This document shows, piece after piece, positions 19,456-28,516 of a stretch of 64,000 nt of DNA (its first letter is position 1; each line of letters opens with the position of its first letter). A program made the translations under genes and the position numbers. The notes below the pieces were generated by a model, which did no database searches, had not been told where the DNA came from, and worked only from the letters and a program-made list of their open reading frames with translations. The stretch lies in contig CAXXJO010000001.1 of NCBI GenBank assembly GCA_963422285.2, positions 1,016,079-1,080,078 of the forward strand, given 5' to 3'. This stretch comes from VXYL01 sp963422285. GTDB lineage: Bacteria > Pseudomonadota > Gammaproteobacteria > Pseudomonadales > Azotimanducaceae.

Positions 19456-20059
19456 GTACGGCGACGGTATCGCCAATCTTGCTCCTGTATGCCAGCTGCG
19501 CTTTGGCGGCCTGTTTCGTTCTCCTCGAGCACCGAAGCCTTCGGCGGTTGATCTCGGACACAAGACGGTTGCAGGCGGTGTTTGCCGATACCAGGCCCCC
19601 GTTCGGCCGGCATGCTTCCCGTCGCCACCCGTTGGCGCTGCCGCTCGGTTCTGCCATTCCCGACTTCCGGGCCGACCAGATCGACAGCATCGGCGGCATC
19701 GTCGATCGACGCACGTTGATCGGCGAATCCGCAATGATTATCCTCTTCCGTGCAAGCCAATTCTAACAATGGAGCCCGCAAGCCGCAGTGAGCATGCTGG
19801 GATCCTTTCGGACTAGGATCGATGGTCGCGTGTATGTGATTGTTGCGGGCGAAGAGGACCTCGACTTGACGTGTCCCCCACTTCGAGCTTTATGCAGAAA
19901 GTTTTTTCGGAAGACGTCGTCTTGGCAGCCGACCGGAACGGTTCTTTATGGACTACGCTTGGTGTAAGACGTACTCCCTGTGTGCTCCGGCTGGATAAGG
20001 CTGGCATCGTTCGGAAAGTGGGCGTGATTGGCACCGCAAAGGCGACCGAGAACCGATGA
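19452..20059 (+). pseudogene. Second MauD-like redoxin, frameshifted and lacking CxxC
   Basis: The first frame (19452-19766) has a membrane anchor (PILLLYASCALAACFVLLEH) and a redoxin start (PLGSAIPDFRADQID), then stops at ASQF. RIDGRVYVIVAGEEDLDL occurs in a second frame, and FMQKVFSEDVVLAADRNGSL with RRTPCVLRLDKAGIVRKVGV in a third, up to the TGA at 20059. So at least two frame changes lie within one redoxin-like gene. No CxxC is seen where the first redoxin has CRDC. The MauE-like gene starts inside its last codons (ATGA). Confidence 0.6.
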
Positions 20060-20625
20060 TGGTGTCAGAGGTGCTTGATCTCTCTGCCGAAGTTGCGCAG
20101 GCGGCAGTTGGTCTCTGCTTCGGCTGGGCAGCGATAGCCAAGCTGATATGGTTTCGCGACTTCGAACAAGGCGTGGCCGGTTTCGAGGTGGTCCGTTCGG
20201 AGTCGGTTCGGCCGGCGAGTCTGATCGTCATCGCATTGGAAGCTGTGGTGGCGTTCTCGTTCCTCAGCGGTCGTGGACTGCTCGCGGGGACCATTGTCGC
20301 GGTGCTGCTCTTAGCGATATTCTGTTTCGTGATCGGATACGCAAGATGTCGAGGCATTGCCACGGTGTGCATGTGTTTCGGCCCCGATGGCCCGGATTCC
20401 ACGTCGCTGAAGACGCTCCTGCGCCTTTCGTTGCTGGGGGCGGGGGTGGCTCTGGTGCTGATCGACCTAATGTACGGGTCTGCTGCCCCGCAACCCCCGC
20501 GGGTGGCGAGCATCGTTGCCGGCGTCTGTATTCTGGCGGGTTGCTCTGCCGTGCTGGAACTGCCCGAACTGTTGGCGGTCGTCGCAGGCCGACCGGATAA
20601 TGGTCGCGCCGACGGCGGCAAGTAG
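20056..20625 (+). CDS. MauE/DoxX-like redox-associated membrane protein
   Basis: The 189-residue protein has four to five transmembrane segments. The family pattern is visible: AVGLCFGWAAIAKLIWFRDF, GFEVVRSESVRPASLIVIAL, LLAGTIVAVLLLAIFCFVIG, then a Cys-containing loop (CRGIATVCMCFG). MauE works with MauD during oxidative folding of the methylamine dehydrogenase small subunit. It overlaps the second redoxin and sits 13 bases before the repeat-protein gene. Confidence 0.78.
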   Translation: MMVSEVLDLSAEVAQAAVGLCFGWAAIAKLIWFRDFEQGVAGFEVVRSESVRPASLIVIALEAVVAFSFLSGRGLLAGTIVAVLLLAIFCFVIGYARCRGIATVCMCFGPDGPDSTSLKTLLRLSLLGAGVALVLIDLMYGSAAPQPPRVASIVAGVCILAGCSAVLELPELLAVVAGRPDNGRADGGK

Positions 20626-20638
20626 AGGTGGGGTAGAA

Positions 20639-23033
20639 ATGCGAGCGACGCCGTCTGGGCATCGGTGGCCATCCGCGAGTGGGATTGCGTTTGCCGTGCT
20701 CGCCTGGGCGACCGCCATGCATGCCAGCGAGACGGCGAACAAAGTGAAAGGCCGCGTCGAGGCACGGAAAGACGGCGAGTCAGTTTGGATTGGCATGTTC
20801 GGAGACGACTCGAAGATGGCCTGCTGGATCCGAGTGGACAGCGAGGACTTCGAGATTGCGCTGCCGCCGGGAGAGTCGGCCACGATGTTGGTGATCAGCA
20901 GGGATCGAGTACCGCAGGCCATTCCGGTCTCCGGCAGTGCGCCGGAAGGAACGATCAACTTGCGGCTGTCGCCCGGTCTCGTCCTTGAGGGAATCGTTCG
21001 TTCCGAAGGCGGCCGCCCGTTGCGGGGTGCCGAGATCGCTGTGCGGCCCTCCGATGGCCTCGGCTTCGAGGTGCCGTTTTTCGCGAACCCGCGTGGGCGA
21101 TCCAGCGAGGCCGGCGCATTCGCGGTTGGGGGTTGCGGCTCGGTCGGCATCTCGTGGAAGTGACGGCAGCGGGCCACGTCCCAATGGTGCTGGACAACAT
21201 TGTGATTCAGGAGGGGGATGCCAATCGGATCGATGTCGCACTCGCCGTCGGGCACTTCGTCGCCGGTCGCGTGGTGGATGGAGAAGGCGCCCCGGTGGCG
21301 GGCGTGGAGGTCGGAACGCGGGGAGGCTTCGTCGCGCGAACGAAGCAGGACGGATCGTACCGTCTCGGCCCCTTCCAGCTAGGAGAACGGGAGACGGTGT
21401 CCGCTTGGTCGGCGCAACTGGGTTCGAGTAGGAGCCAAGATGTCGCAGCGCCGTACGACGGTCTCGTCCTGGAACTCCGTCGGCTGGCAATTCTCGGCCG
21501 GGTGGTGGATGCGACGACGGGTGCGCCCGTACGAAAATACCACCTCACGGTGTTCGATCGCGGCAAAGAGCGGGAGCATCGGATCGAGGCCGAAGACGGC
21601 ACCTTCCGCGTCGAGGCGGACATTGAAGCGTACCGTATCCTTGTCCATGCGCCTGGGTATGCGCGGTGGCATGAAAACCTCCATGTCGGCTTCGGCGGCG
21701 AGTACGACCTTGGCGAGATCGTTCTCGGTCGCGGGCGGTCAGTCATGGGACGGGTGGTGGATGCCCGCACGGGTGCATCCATCGCCGGGCGATTGTATCG
21801 AGTCGGTTGGTAGACGTGCATTCGGACGCGGACGGGAAGTTTTCGCTGGATGCGCTGCCGGCGAACCCAGTACCCGTCGACGTCTACGCCCCGGACTACC
21901 TGCGGAAGGAACTCATCCTGCTGCCGGACACCGCATATATCGACATCGAATTGGATGCCCCCGAGGCGGGCCCGACGATTGCGGGATCGCTCGCTCTGCC
22001 TAACGGAACACCGGTCGCCGGATGGGTGCAGCTGAATCCCCTTGAAGGTGCCGTTCCCCTCCCCATGTGGTCGCCGGACAACCCGGTTGTACGAAACGTG
22101 ACAAGAACCGACGAGAACGGCGAGTTCCGATTCGAGGGATTGGGCTTGCCGGATGGCAGGTACCGTCTCTCTTCGAATTCCAAAGGCGGCGTGGTGGAAA
22201 GTCGCACTGTCGTCGTGAAGCACGGCCAGTCGGTAGGGAACGTCAGGCTTGTCGTGAAGTCCGGTGGACGGATTCGGGTTTCGATCACCGGCCTGATGCC
22301 CGGCGAAGGCAAGGCGCAGGTGATCGTTTCGGACCGAAAAGGACGGCGTGTGTTCCGCTGGCAGTTCGGGAACGGCATGCATTTCATACAGGGCGTTCCC
22401 GAAGAGGCCAAGGTCACCGCCCGCACCGGTTTGCGCAGGCTTTCGCGGAAGGTTCGCGTGGACGATTGGGGAGAGACTCGTCTGGACTTCGACTTCACTG
22501 GGCGTTCGCAGCTGACCGGCACCATCACGACGATAGGGCGGCCGCTGGGCGACATCGACCTGCGGGTGGTGCCGGTGGATCAGTCGCGGCCGGAAGCGTA
22601 TGTCACGACGACAGAACGAGGGCGCTACGAAGCGCAAGGTCTTTCGGAGGGCCTTCATATCGTTCGAACGCGCACCGGCCACTCCTTCGAGACCCATGTG
22701 TCGCGCCGCACGCCGTTCGACATCGAACTGCCGCCGATTTCGCTGTCGGGCGTCGTTCGTACCGAACGAACCCGCCGGCCCATCTCTTGGAGCCAGGTGC
22801 AACTGCGCCGAGCCGGTGCGTCCGGCAGTTCACGCGTCTTGCTCACTACCCGAACCGGACATGACGGCATGTTTCGGTTCGACGGCCTAGTGGCGGGCGA
22901 ATACGTCGTCCGCGCTTCCCGACAGGGATTCGAAAATCTGTCGCAGAGAATCGGGATCTTCGGCAATGAGATCGTGGAACTCGATCTGTCGAAGTCCATC
23001 GGCGAGCGACAGCTAGAAGAAAATCCTCGCTGA
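20639..23033 (+). pseudogene. Carboxypeptidase-regulatory-like repeat protein, two frameshifts
   Basis: Three frames form one exported protein of about 800 residues. The start ATG at 20639 follows GAGGTGGGG; a signal peptide (GIAFAVLAWATAMHA) comes next. Repeats of the CarboxypepD_reg Ig-like type recur: LEGIVRSEGGRPLRGAEIAV, VAGRVVDGEGAPVAGVEVGT, ILGRVVDATTGAPVRKYHLT, VMGRVVDARTGASIAG, LSGVVRTERTRRPISWSQVQ. One frame change lies at the G5 run 21128-21132 and one near 21785-21790; each is repaired by a single base. Such domains are usually periplasmic or surface-linked scaffolds. It is in the Mau-like operon and its last part stays intact to 23033. Confidence 0.75.
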
Positions 23034-23057
23034 GCATATAGGCAAGCGTCGGATGCG

Positions 23058-23501
23058 ATGACGTTCTTGAACGGCAGACGAGGATTTCTGCGCGCGTTCG
23101 CGCTCGCGATTGGTGCATTGTTGGTCGGTGTTGGTAGAACCGGTTCGGCAGGCGACCAGCATTGTAGTTATTGCAGAGGTCGATGCGTGGAACATACCTG
23201 CCCAAGCAGCGCACCCTATTCGCTTTCTTGGCGTTCTTCTTCGGACGAGGGATGGTGCGTTGAGTGCTATGCGAGTGCCGCCGCGGTGGAAGAGGCCGAA
23301 GAGCGAGGTTATGGATGCGTCTATTGCGATCGTGTAGAGTGCGGATTCTACCTACCAGACAATGCTGAAGGCGATCAAGAAGATCAGGCCGAAGAAGAGG
23401 ACTTTCATTCAGAAGACGAGGAAGAAAACTGGTTAGAGTCATTGGACGACTACGAGTGGGATTGGTATGACGACGATGATGACAACATTGAGGAGCTTTA
23501 G
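23058..23501 (+). CDS. Tat-type exported, cysteine-rich, highly acidic small protein
   Basis: 147 residues. The N-terminus GRRGFLRAFALAIGALLVGV has a twin-arginine-like motif (RRGFLR, residues 7-12) and an h-region. The mature part has nine cysteines (36, 39, 43, 48, 67, 70, 87, 90, 95), including CSYC, CVEC and CVYC pairs. From about residue 100 the chain is nearly all Asp/Glu with scattered Trp and Tyr (DDYEWDWYDDDDDNIEEL). I do not recognise the family. By position it is the probable client of the redoxin/MauE-like genes: MauA is likewise small, Tat-exported and rich in disulfides. No sequence likeness to MauA is claimed. Confidence 0.7.
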   Translation: MTFLNGRRGFLRAFALAIGALLVGVGRTGSAGDQHCSYCRGRCVEHTCPSSAPYSLSWRSSSDEGWCVECYASAAAVEEAEERGYGCVYCDRVECGFYLPDNAEGDQEDQAEEEDFHSEDEEENWLESLDDYEWDWYDDDDDNIEEL

Positions 23502-23806
23502 ATCTGCTAGAGCGTCTGTCTTTGGCTCGTGGGTGTCTGCGAATTCCGCATGTCCACCGAACCTCCGTGTTGTTGACAACCGAGGTCCGCCAACGGCGAA
23601 CGACCATACAGATAGATTCTTCTATATCGTTTCTTCGGATCTTAGAGCGTCCTGGAATCCGTGTGCGGACCGTGGAGGACACGATGCTGCCTTATAGTGA
23701 GGCCTGCTGGCAGGCGACTTCGGCTTCCGAATTTGTCGTACGCTCCCGCCACATCCGTCCCGGCGGAGCTGCAACGGCGAGGTAGAACTATATTACCATT
23801 GCGCGG
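23502..23806. other. Intergenic region upstream of nadE with a hairpin
   Basis: No gene is seen. ACCTC at 23561-23565 pairs with GAGGT at 23582-23586, extended by GTTG/CAAC, giving a stem that could terminate the upstream operon, though no T-run follows. The last 40 bases before nadE hold an AT-rich stretch likely to be its promoter. Confidence 0.35.
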
Positions 23807-25729
23807 ATGGACTACAGCGAACTCGGCTTCGTGAGGATCGCCGCCGCGGCACCGCCGGTGGCCATCGCCGACCCTGCCGCCAACGCCAAGGCCATCGCAT
23901 GCGCCTACGCCGAAGCGCCGGCCGATGCCGCCGTCGTGCTGCTGCCGGAACTGTGCGTCACCGGCTATACCTGTGAGGACTTGTTCTTCGCCGACGATCT
24001 GCGCCGCGCCACCCGCACGGCCTTGGGCGAACTCGCCGCTGCCGCTGGCGAGCGCGTGCTGGTGGTGGGTGCACCCTGGTGGCTGGCCGATGGCAGGGTG
24101 CTGAACTGCGCCTTCGTCTGTCGCGCCGGCCGCATCCTGGGCGCCGTGCCGAAGATCGCGCAGCCGAACTACGAGGAGTTCTACGAAAAGCGCTGGTTCG
24201 CCTCCGGCGCCGGCGTCGCCGTCGAGGTGGCGGACGAGCTGGGCCGGTTTCCGCTGCGCGCCGATCTCGTCTTCCGGCTCGGCGACACCGCCTTCGGCAT
24301 AGAGATCTGCGAGGACCTGTGGATGCCCAGCCCGCCGAGCGGCGATCTCGCGCTGGCCGGGGCGGAGATCCTGCTCAACCTGTCCGCCAGCACGGAACTG
24401 GTCGCCAAGGCCGACTATCGCCGCGACCTGGTGCGCACCCAGAGCGCGCGCGCCATTGCCGTCTACATCTACGCCAGCGCGGGGCCCAGCGAATCCACCA
24501 AGGATGTGGTGTTCGGCGGTCATCTGATCGCCGCGGAGAACGGCCGCATTCTGGGCGAATCGACGCGCTTCGACCTCGACGGATCGACGCTGTGCGTGGA
24601 AGTGGACCGCCAGCGGCTTCGCCATGGACGGGCGCGCAACACCACCTTCGCCCAGCACCCGCGTCCCCAGCCGCCGGTGTTCGTGGATGCGGGAACGCCG
24701 CCAACCTTGGCGGCGCTGTCGCGCAGTTACTCTCGGCACCCCTTCGTGCCGACCGACGAAGCGGAGCTCGACGCCCGCGCCCGGGACATCCTCGCCATCC
24801 AAGCCACGGGGCTGGCCCGGCGAATGCGCGCCGCGGCGGCTGCCCGCCTCGTCGTCGGGCTGTCCGGCGGCCTCGACTCCAGCCTCGCCTATCTGATCTG
24901 CCTGGATGCGCTGGGGAAGCTCGACTTGGCAGCGGATGCGCTGTGCGCTCTCACCCTGCCGGGTCCCGGCACCACGACGCACACGCTGGAGTCGGCGCGC
25001 CTGCTGGCTCGCGCCACCGGCGTCGAACTGCGCGAGATTTCCATTGCGCCTGCCGTTCGTCGCCATCTCACCGACCTCGGCCACGACGGCAGCGTGGATG
25101 TGACCTTCGAGAACGCCCAGGCTCGGGAGCGTACGCAGATTCTGTTCGACACCGCCAATCAGCTCGGCGGCATCGTGGTGGGCACCGGCGACCTGTCGGA
25201 GCTGGCGTTGGGCTGGTGTACCTTCAACGCCGACCAGATGTCGAACTACAACGTCAACGCCGGGGTGCCGAAGACGCTGGTGGCCTACCTGGTGCGCTGG
25301 TACGCCCGCCACCGCGCCGACGGCGAACTGCGCCGAGTGCTGGAGCGGGTGCTTGCGACGCCGATCACGCCGGAGCTGGTGCCGTCCGAGGACGGCGGCA
25401 TCGTCCAGCAGACCGAGGCCATCATCGGCCCCTACGAGCTGCACGACTTCTTTCTGTTCCACTTCCTGCGCAACGGTGCCGGCGCGCGCAAGATATACGC
25501 GCTGGCTCGCGCCGCCTTCGCCGCAACGCATGCGCCGGCCGAGATCAAGCGCTGGCTGACGGTATTCTTCCAGCGCTTCTTCGCCCAGCAGTTCAAGCGC
25601 ACGACGCTGCCGCCGGGACCGAAGGTAGGCACGGTAAGTCTGTCGCCGCGGGGCGATTGGCGGATGCCGGACGAAGCCAGCGCGGCCGCGGTGCTGGCCG
25701 CCCTCGAAGAAATCGAAATCACCACCTGA
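23807..25729 (+). CDS. nadE: Glutamine-dependent NAD+ synthetase
   Basis: The 640-residue two-domain enzyme makes NAD from deamido-NAD. The N-terminal nitrilase-like glutaminase has the Glu-Lys-Cys triad in LLPELCVTGY (Glu48), GAVPKIAQPNYEEFYEKRWF and GIEICEDLW. The C-terminal synthetase has the PP-loop VGLSGGLDSSLAY, then VGTGDLSELALGWCTFNADQ, YNVNAGVPKTLV and TPITPELVP. The length fits the long NadE class. The stop lies ten bases before the next gene. Confidence 0.96.
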   Translation: MDYSELGFVRIAAAAPPVAIADPAANAKAIACAYAEAPADAAVVLLPELCVTGYTCEDLFFADDLRRATRTALGELAAAAGERVLVVGAPWWLADGRVLNCAFVCRAGRILGAVPKIAQPNYEEFYEKRWFASGAGVAVEVADELGRFPLRADLVFRLGDTAFGIEICEDLWMPSPPSGDLALAGAEILLNLSASTELVAKADYRRDLVRTQSARAIAVYIYASAGPSESTKDVVFGGHLIAAENGRILGESTRFDLDGSTLCVEVDRQRLRHGRARNTTFAQHPRPQPPVFVDAGTPPTLAALSRSYSRHPFVPTDEAELDARARDILAIQATGLARRMRAAAAARLVVGLSGGLDSSLAYLICLDALGKLDLAADALCALTLPGPGTTTHTLESARLLARATGVELREISIAPAVRRHLTDLGHDGSVDVTFENAQARERTQILFDTANQLGGIVVGTGDLSELALGWCTFNADQMSNYNVNAGVPKTLVAYLVRWYARHRADGELRRVLERVLATPITPELVPSEDGGIVQQTEAIIGPYELHDFFLFHFLRNGAGARKIYALARAAFAATHAPAEIKRWLTVFFQRFFAQQFKRTTLPPGPKVGTVSLSPRGDWRMPDEASAAAVLAALEEIEITT

Positions 25730-25739
25730 AGGAGCCGAT

Positions 25740-26651
25740 ATGCGTTTCCCGCTCGCGCTGCTGCTCGTCGCGGCCATCCTGCCGGTGCGGGCCGAAGACG
25801 CGCCCTATTGCGGCGACAAGGGCGTCTGGCTGCAAATCCTGGGCTCCGGCGGGGCCGAGCTGACCGATCAGCGCAGCGCGGCCAGCTATCTGGTGTGGGT
25901 CGACGACAACGCCCGGCTGATGGTGGACGTCGGCCCCGGCGCGACGCTGCGCTTCGACGAGGCCGGCGCGGCGTTCGCCGACTTGGACGCCATCGTCTTC
26001 ACTCACCTGCAGGCCCACAGCGCCGCCGACTTCGCCAGCTTGATCGAAGGCTCCTCGGATGCCGGTCGGCAGGGCCTGCTGCCGGTGTTCGGCCCGACCG
26101 ACCCCGCCGGCGATTCCGCGACGGCCTTCATCGAACGCATGATCGGCGACGACGGTCTCTACCGCCATCTGGCGGACTACCTGACGTTTCGTTCCCGCGG
26201 CGGCTACAAGGTTTCGGTGCGCGACGTGCCGGCCGTCGGCGGCCGTCGCTGGGCGCAGTTTCGCACCGAGAACATCGCCCTGGCCGCCATTCCCGTCCAC
26301 CACGGCGGCATTCCGGCGCTGGCTTGGCGCATGGAAGTAGGCGAGTTCGCGCTGGTTTTCGCCGGCAGCTTCAGCAATCGAAAGAACGCGGTCGCCAAGT
26401 TCGCCAAGGACGCCGATGTGCTGATCGTCCATCACGCCGTTCCCGAAGGCGCCCGCGGCGAGGCCCGCGAATATCACGCTGTGCCCTCCCAGCTCGGTCG
26501 AATCGCCGCCGAGGCCAATGTGCGCATGCTGGTTCTCGGCCACCGCACGACGCGCACCATGGGCGTGGAAAGCTTCAGTCGCGCGGCCATCGAAGCCCAC
26601 TACGACGGCCCGTTGATCTTCGCCAACGAGCTGGAGTGCTGGGGGCTTTGA
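25740..26651 (+). CDS. Exported metallo-beta-lactamase-fold protein, degenerate metal site
   Basis: The 303-residue protein has a signal peptide (FPLALLLVAAILPVRA) and the MBL-fold order: LQILGSGGAE, SYLVWVDDNARLMVDVGPGA, DAIVFTHLQAHSAADFASLI, AIPVHHGGIPALAWRMEV, VLIVHHAV and LVLGHRTTRT. Where active enzymes have H-x-H-x-D-H this one has THLQAHSAAD, so the second His is Gln and the Asp is shifted. It may bind metal differently or be non-catalytic. It follows nadE by ten bases. The substrate is unknown. Confidence 0.75.
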   Translation: MRFPLALLLVAAILPVRAEDAPYCGDKGVWLQILGSGGAELTDQRSAASYLVWVDDNARLMVDVGPGATLRFDEAGAAFADLDAIVFTHLQAHSAADFASLIEGSSDAGRQGLLPVFGPTDPAGDSATAFIERMIGDDGLYRHLADYLTFRSRGGYKVSVRDVPAVGGRRWAQFRTENIALAAIPVHHGGIPALAWRMEVGEFALVFAGSFSNRKNAVAKFAKDADVLIVHHAVPEGARGEAREYHAVPSQLGRIAAEANVRMLVLGHRTTRTMGVESFSRAAIEAHYDGPLIFANELECWGL

Positions 26652-26676
26652 GGCGTCTTCCGCGGTCCGAAAACGG

Positions 26677-26682
26677 TATGAT
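26677..26682 (+). promoter_or_regulatory. Possible -10 box for the THX gene
   Basis: TATGAT lies 28 bases before the THX ATG, in a short AT-richer gap after the MBL-fold gene. The -35 region is poor. AGGA about nine bases before the ATG would be the ribosome site. Confidence 0.3.
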
Positions 26683-26710
26683 CGCTGCACTCCTTTGGTA
26701 GGAACTTGCT

Positions 26711-26821
26711 ATGGGCAAGGGCGACATCCGCACCCGACGCGGCAAGATCGTGCGCGGCACGTTCGGCAACACGCGGCGGCGCAGGAAGAAGCGGGGCGGC
26801 GACAAAGACAAGAAGCACTGA
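26711..26821 (+). CDS. 30S ribosomal protein THX
   Basis: This 36-residue, strongly basic protein starts MGKGDIRTRRGKIVRGTFGN and ends in a run of Arg and Lys, the pattern of the bacterial THX (bS31-like) family, whose members start MGKGDxRTRRGKI. It would bind the top of the 30S head rRNA. Its size would hide it from ordinary gene finders. The TGA ends one base before the GTG of the AlkD-like gene. Confidence 0.88.
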   Translation: MGKGDIRTRRGKIVRGTFGNTRRRRKKRGGDKDKKH

Positions 26822-26822
26822 G

Positions 26823-27548
26823 GTGACCGGGCCGAGGCACACGGCGCTGCATCGAGAACTCGCCCGGAAATTGCAGCAAGCGGCGGAACCCGAACGTGCG
26901 CCGGGCCAGCAGGCGTACATGAAGTCGACGATGCCGTTCCACGGCGTCGCCGTGCCAGCCGTGCGTCGCATCGTGCGCGACCTCGTTCGAGCGCATCCCT
27001 TCGCCAACGCGGATGCTTGGCAGGCGGCCATCCTCTCGCTGTGGCGCAACGCCAGCCATCGCGAAGAACGCTACGCGGCGGTGGAACTGCTGTGCATACC
27101 ACAGCATCTCGCCTGGATCACGCCGCCGCGGCTGCCGCTGATCGAGGAACTGGTGGTGACCGGCGCCTGGTGGGACTACGTGGACGCCATTGCCAGCAAC
27201 GGCGTCGGCACCATGCTGCGCTCGCATCCAGGGAAGACCAAGCCCGCGCTGCGCCAATGGGCGAAGCATGACGACATCTGGAAGCGCCGCAGCGCGATTC
27301 TCGCCCAGATCAAGTTCAAGGACGCTACCGACGAGAAACTGCTGCACACCGTCATCGAACCATCCATCGGCGAGCGCGAGTTCTTCCTGCGCAAGGCCAT
27401 CGGATGGGCGCTGCGGGAATACTCCAAGACCAACCCCGCGTTCGTGATCGACTATGTGCAGAACCACGCCGATCGGTTGTCCGGCCTCAGCAAGCGAGAG
27501 GCGTTGAAGGCGCTGCTTCGGCAAAGCGTCGTGGGCGCTGTGCCGTGA
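26823..27548 (+). CDS. DNA alkylation repair protein, AlkD-like HEAT-repeat
   Basis: From the GTG at 26823, one base after the THX stop, the protein has 241 residues. YMKSTMPFHGVAVPAVRRIV, WDYVDAIASNGVG, KRRSAILAQIKFK and REFFLRKAIGWALREYSKTN are the AlkD/AlkC-type helical repeat signatures. AlkD is a glycosylase removing positively charged alkylated bases without base flipping. The conserved Trp-Asp in WWDYVD agrees with catalysis. The same frame is open upstream over THX but is not coding there. Confidence 0.85.
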   Translation: MTGPRHTALHRELARKLQQAAEPERAPGQQAYMKSTMPFHGVAVPAVRRIVRDLVRAHPFANADAWQAAILSLWRNASHREERYAAVELLCIPQHLAWITPPRLPLIEELVVTGAWWDYVDAIASNGVGTMLRSHPGKTKPALRQWAKHDDIWKRRSAILAQIKFKDATDEKLLHTVIEPSIGEREFFLRKAIGWALREYSKTNPAFVIDYVQNHADRLSGLSKREALKALLRQSVVGAVP

Positions 27549-27760
27549 GTGCCGCAAGGCTCGAGGTAAGGTTCAAGGAATGCGGGCAGCGGGTCGGTTT
27601 GAATCCGAGCCAGCCGTCGCGCTGCCCTGCCACTGTACAGCCGCAAGATGCAGAGCAATAGAAGCGATTCGATGCCCTATGCAGCGGCATTCGCAGGGGC
27701 GCGGCTCATCCAATTTCAAAACTGATTCGCTACCGGAATGTGCGCCGGCGTGAATGCGGC

Positions 27761-28516
27761 CTAAGCCGCGCGCAGCTGCGCGAGCTTTGCGTTCAGCACT
27801 TCGAAGGCGCGCTTGTTCGCGTTCCTGATCGCGTCCATGCTCGGCGCTTCCTTGGAGATGTCGCCGAGTTCGGCCAGCACGACATGAACGTCGTCGTGGC
27901 CTTCGACCCGCGTCATTGCCGACAGCCAGGACTCGACCTTCGGAAAAGCCGACAAGTCGAAGACATTGGTGAACTGCGGCTGAAGCTGCCCGATCTCGAC
28001 GTAGGCGGCGAGGTCGGCCAGGGTGACGTCATCGCCCATCAGGTAGCGGTTGCCGCCGAGGTAGGCCGTTTCCAGCACATGCAGGGCAGCCGCGAGGCTG
28101 CGCTTGGCCGCATCCTGCATGGCTTGGGGGATGTTCAGATCCTTGCGGATCTTCGGCGCCACCAGTCCGACCGAGGCCTCCCTGACGTTGCGATGATGGT
28201 AGTGCAGGTATTGATCGATTCTTGCCCGTTGCCGGTGGTCTTGCGGATAGACATCCGTCCAGCCGTTCGCCCGCGCCAAGTAGGTCATGATGGCGTGGGC
28301 TTCGCCGAGGGTGAAGCCGGTGTCCGGCTCCTCCAAGCAGGGAATGGTGCCGCCCGGGTTCTTGGCGAGATAGTCCGGATTGCGGCTGCCGGTCCTGCCC
28401 TTGGATCCCGGGTTGATGAGCACGAGTTCGAACGGCAATCCCTTCAAGATCATCAGCCACATCACGGCCCTGACCGGCTGCGAGAACGGGACGCCATAGA
28501 GGATCGGCGGCTTCAT
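27761..28516 (-). CDS. Glutathione S-transferase family protein
   Basis: The 251-residue protein from the ATG at 28514-28516 has a thioredoxin-like N-domain (LYGVPFSQPVRAVMWLMILK, NPGGTIPCLEE, FTLGEAHAIMTYLAR) and an all-helical C-domain (YLMGDDVTLADLAAYVEIGQ). The layout is theta-class-like, with Ser in the catalytic position of FSQP. The substrate is unknown. It has no operon partner. Confidence 0.88.
   Translation of the reverse strand: MKPPILYGVPFSQPVRAVMWLMILKGLPFELVLINPGSKGRTGSRNPDYLAKNPGGTIPCLEEPDTGFTLGEAHAIMTYLARANGWTDVYPQDHRQRARIDQYLHYHHRNVREASVGLVAPKIRKDLNIPQAMQDAAKRSLAAALHVLETAYLGGNRYLMGDDVTLADLAAYVEIGQLQPQFTNVFDLSAFPKVESWLSAMTRVEGHDDVHVVLAELGDISKEAPSMDAIRNANKRAFEVLNAKLAQLRAA

Noticed and set aside
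18053..23501. A methylamine dehydrogenase operon
   Set aside because: No large subunit, amicyanin, MauG or MauA-like sequence is present; only maturation-type proteins resemble Mau proteins.
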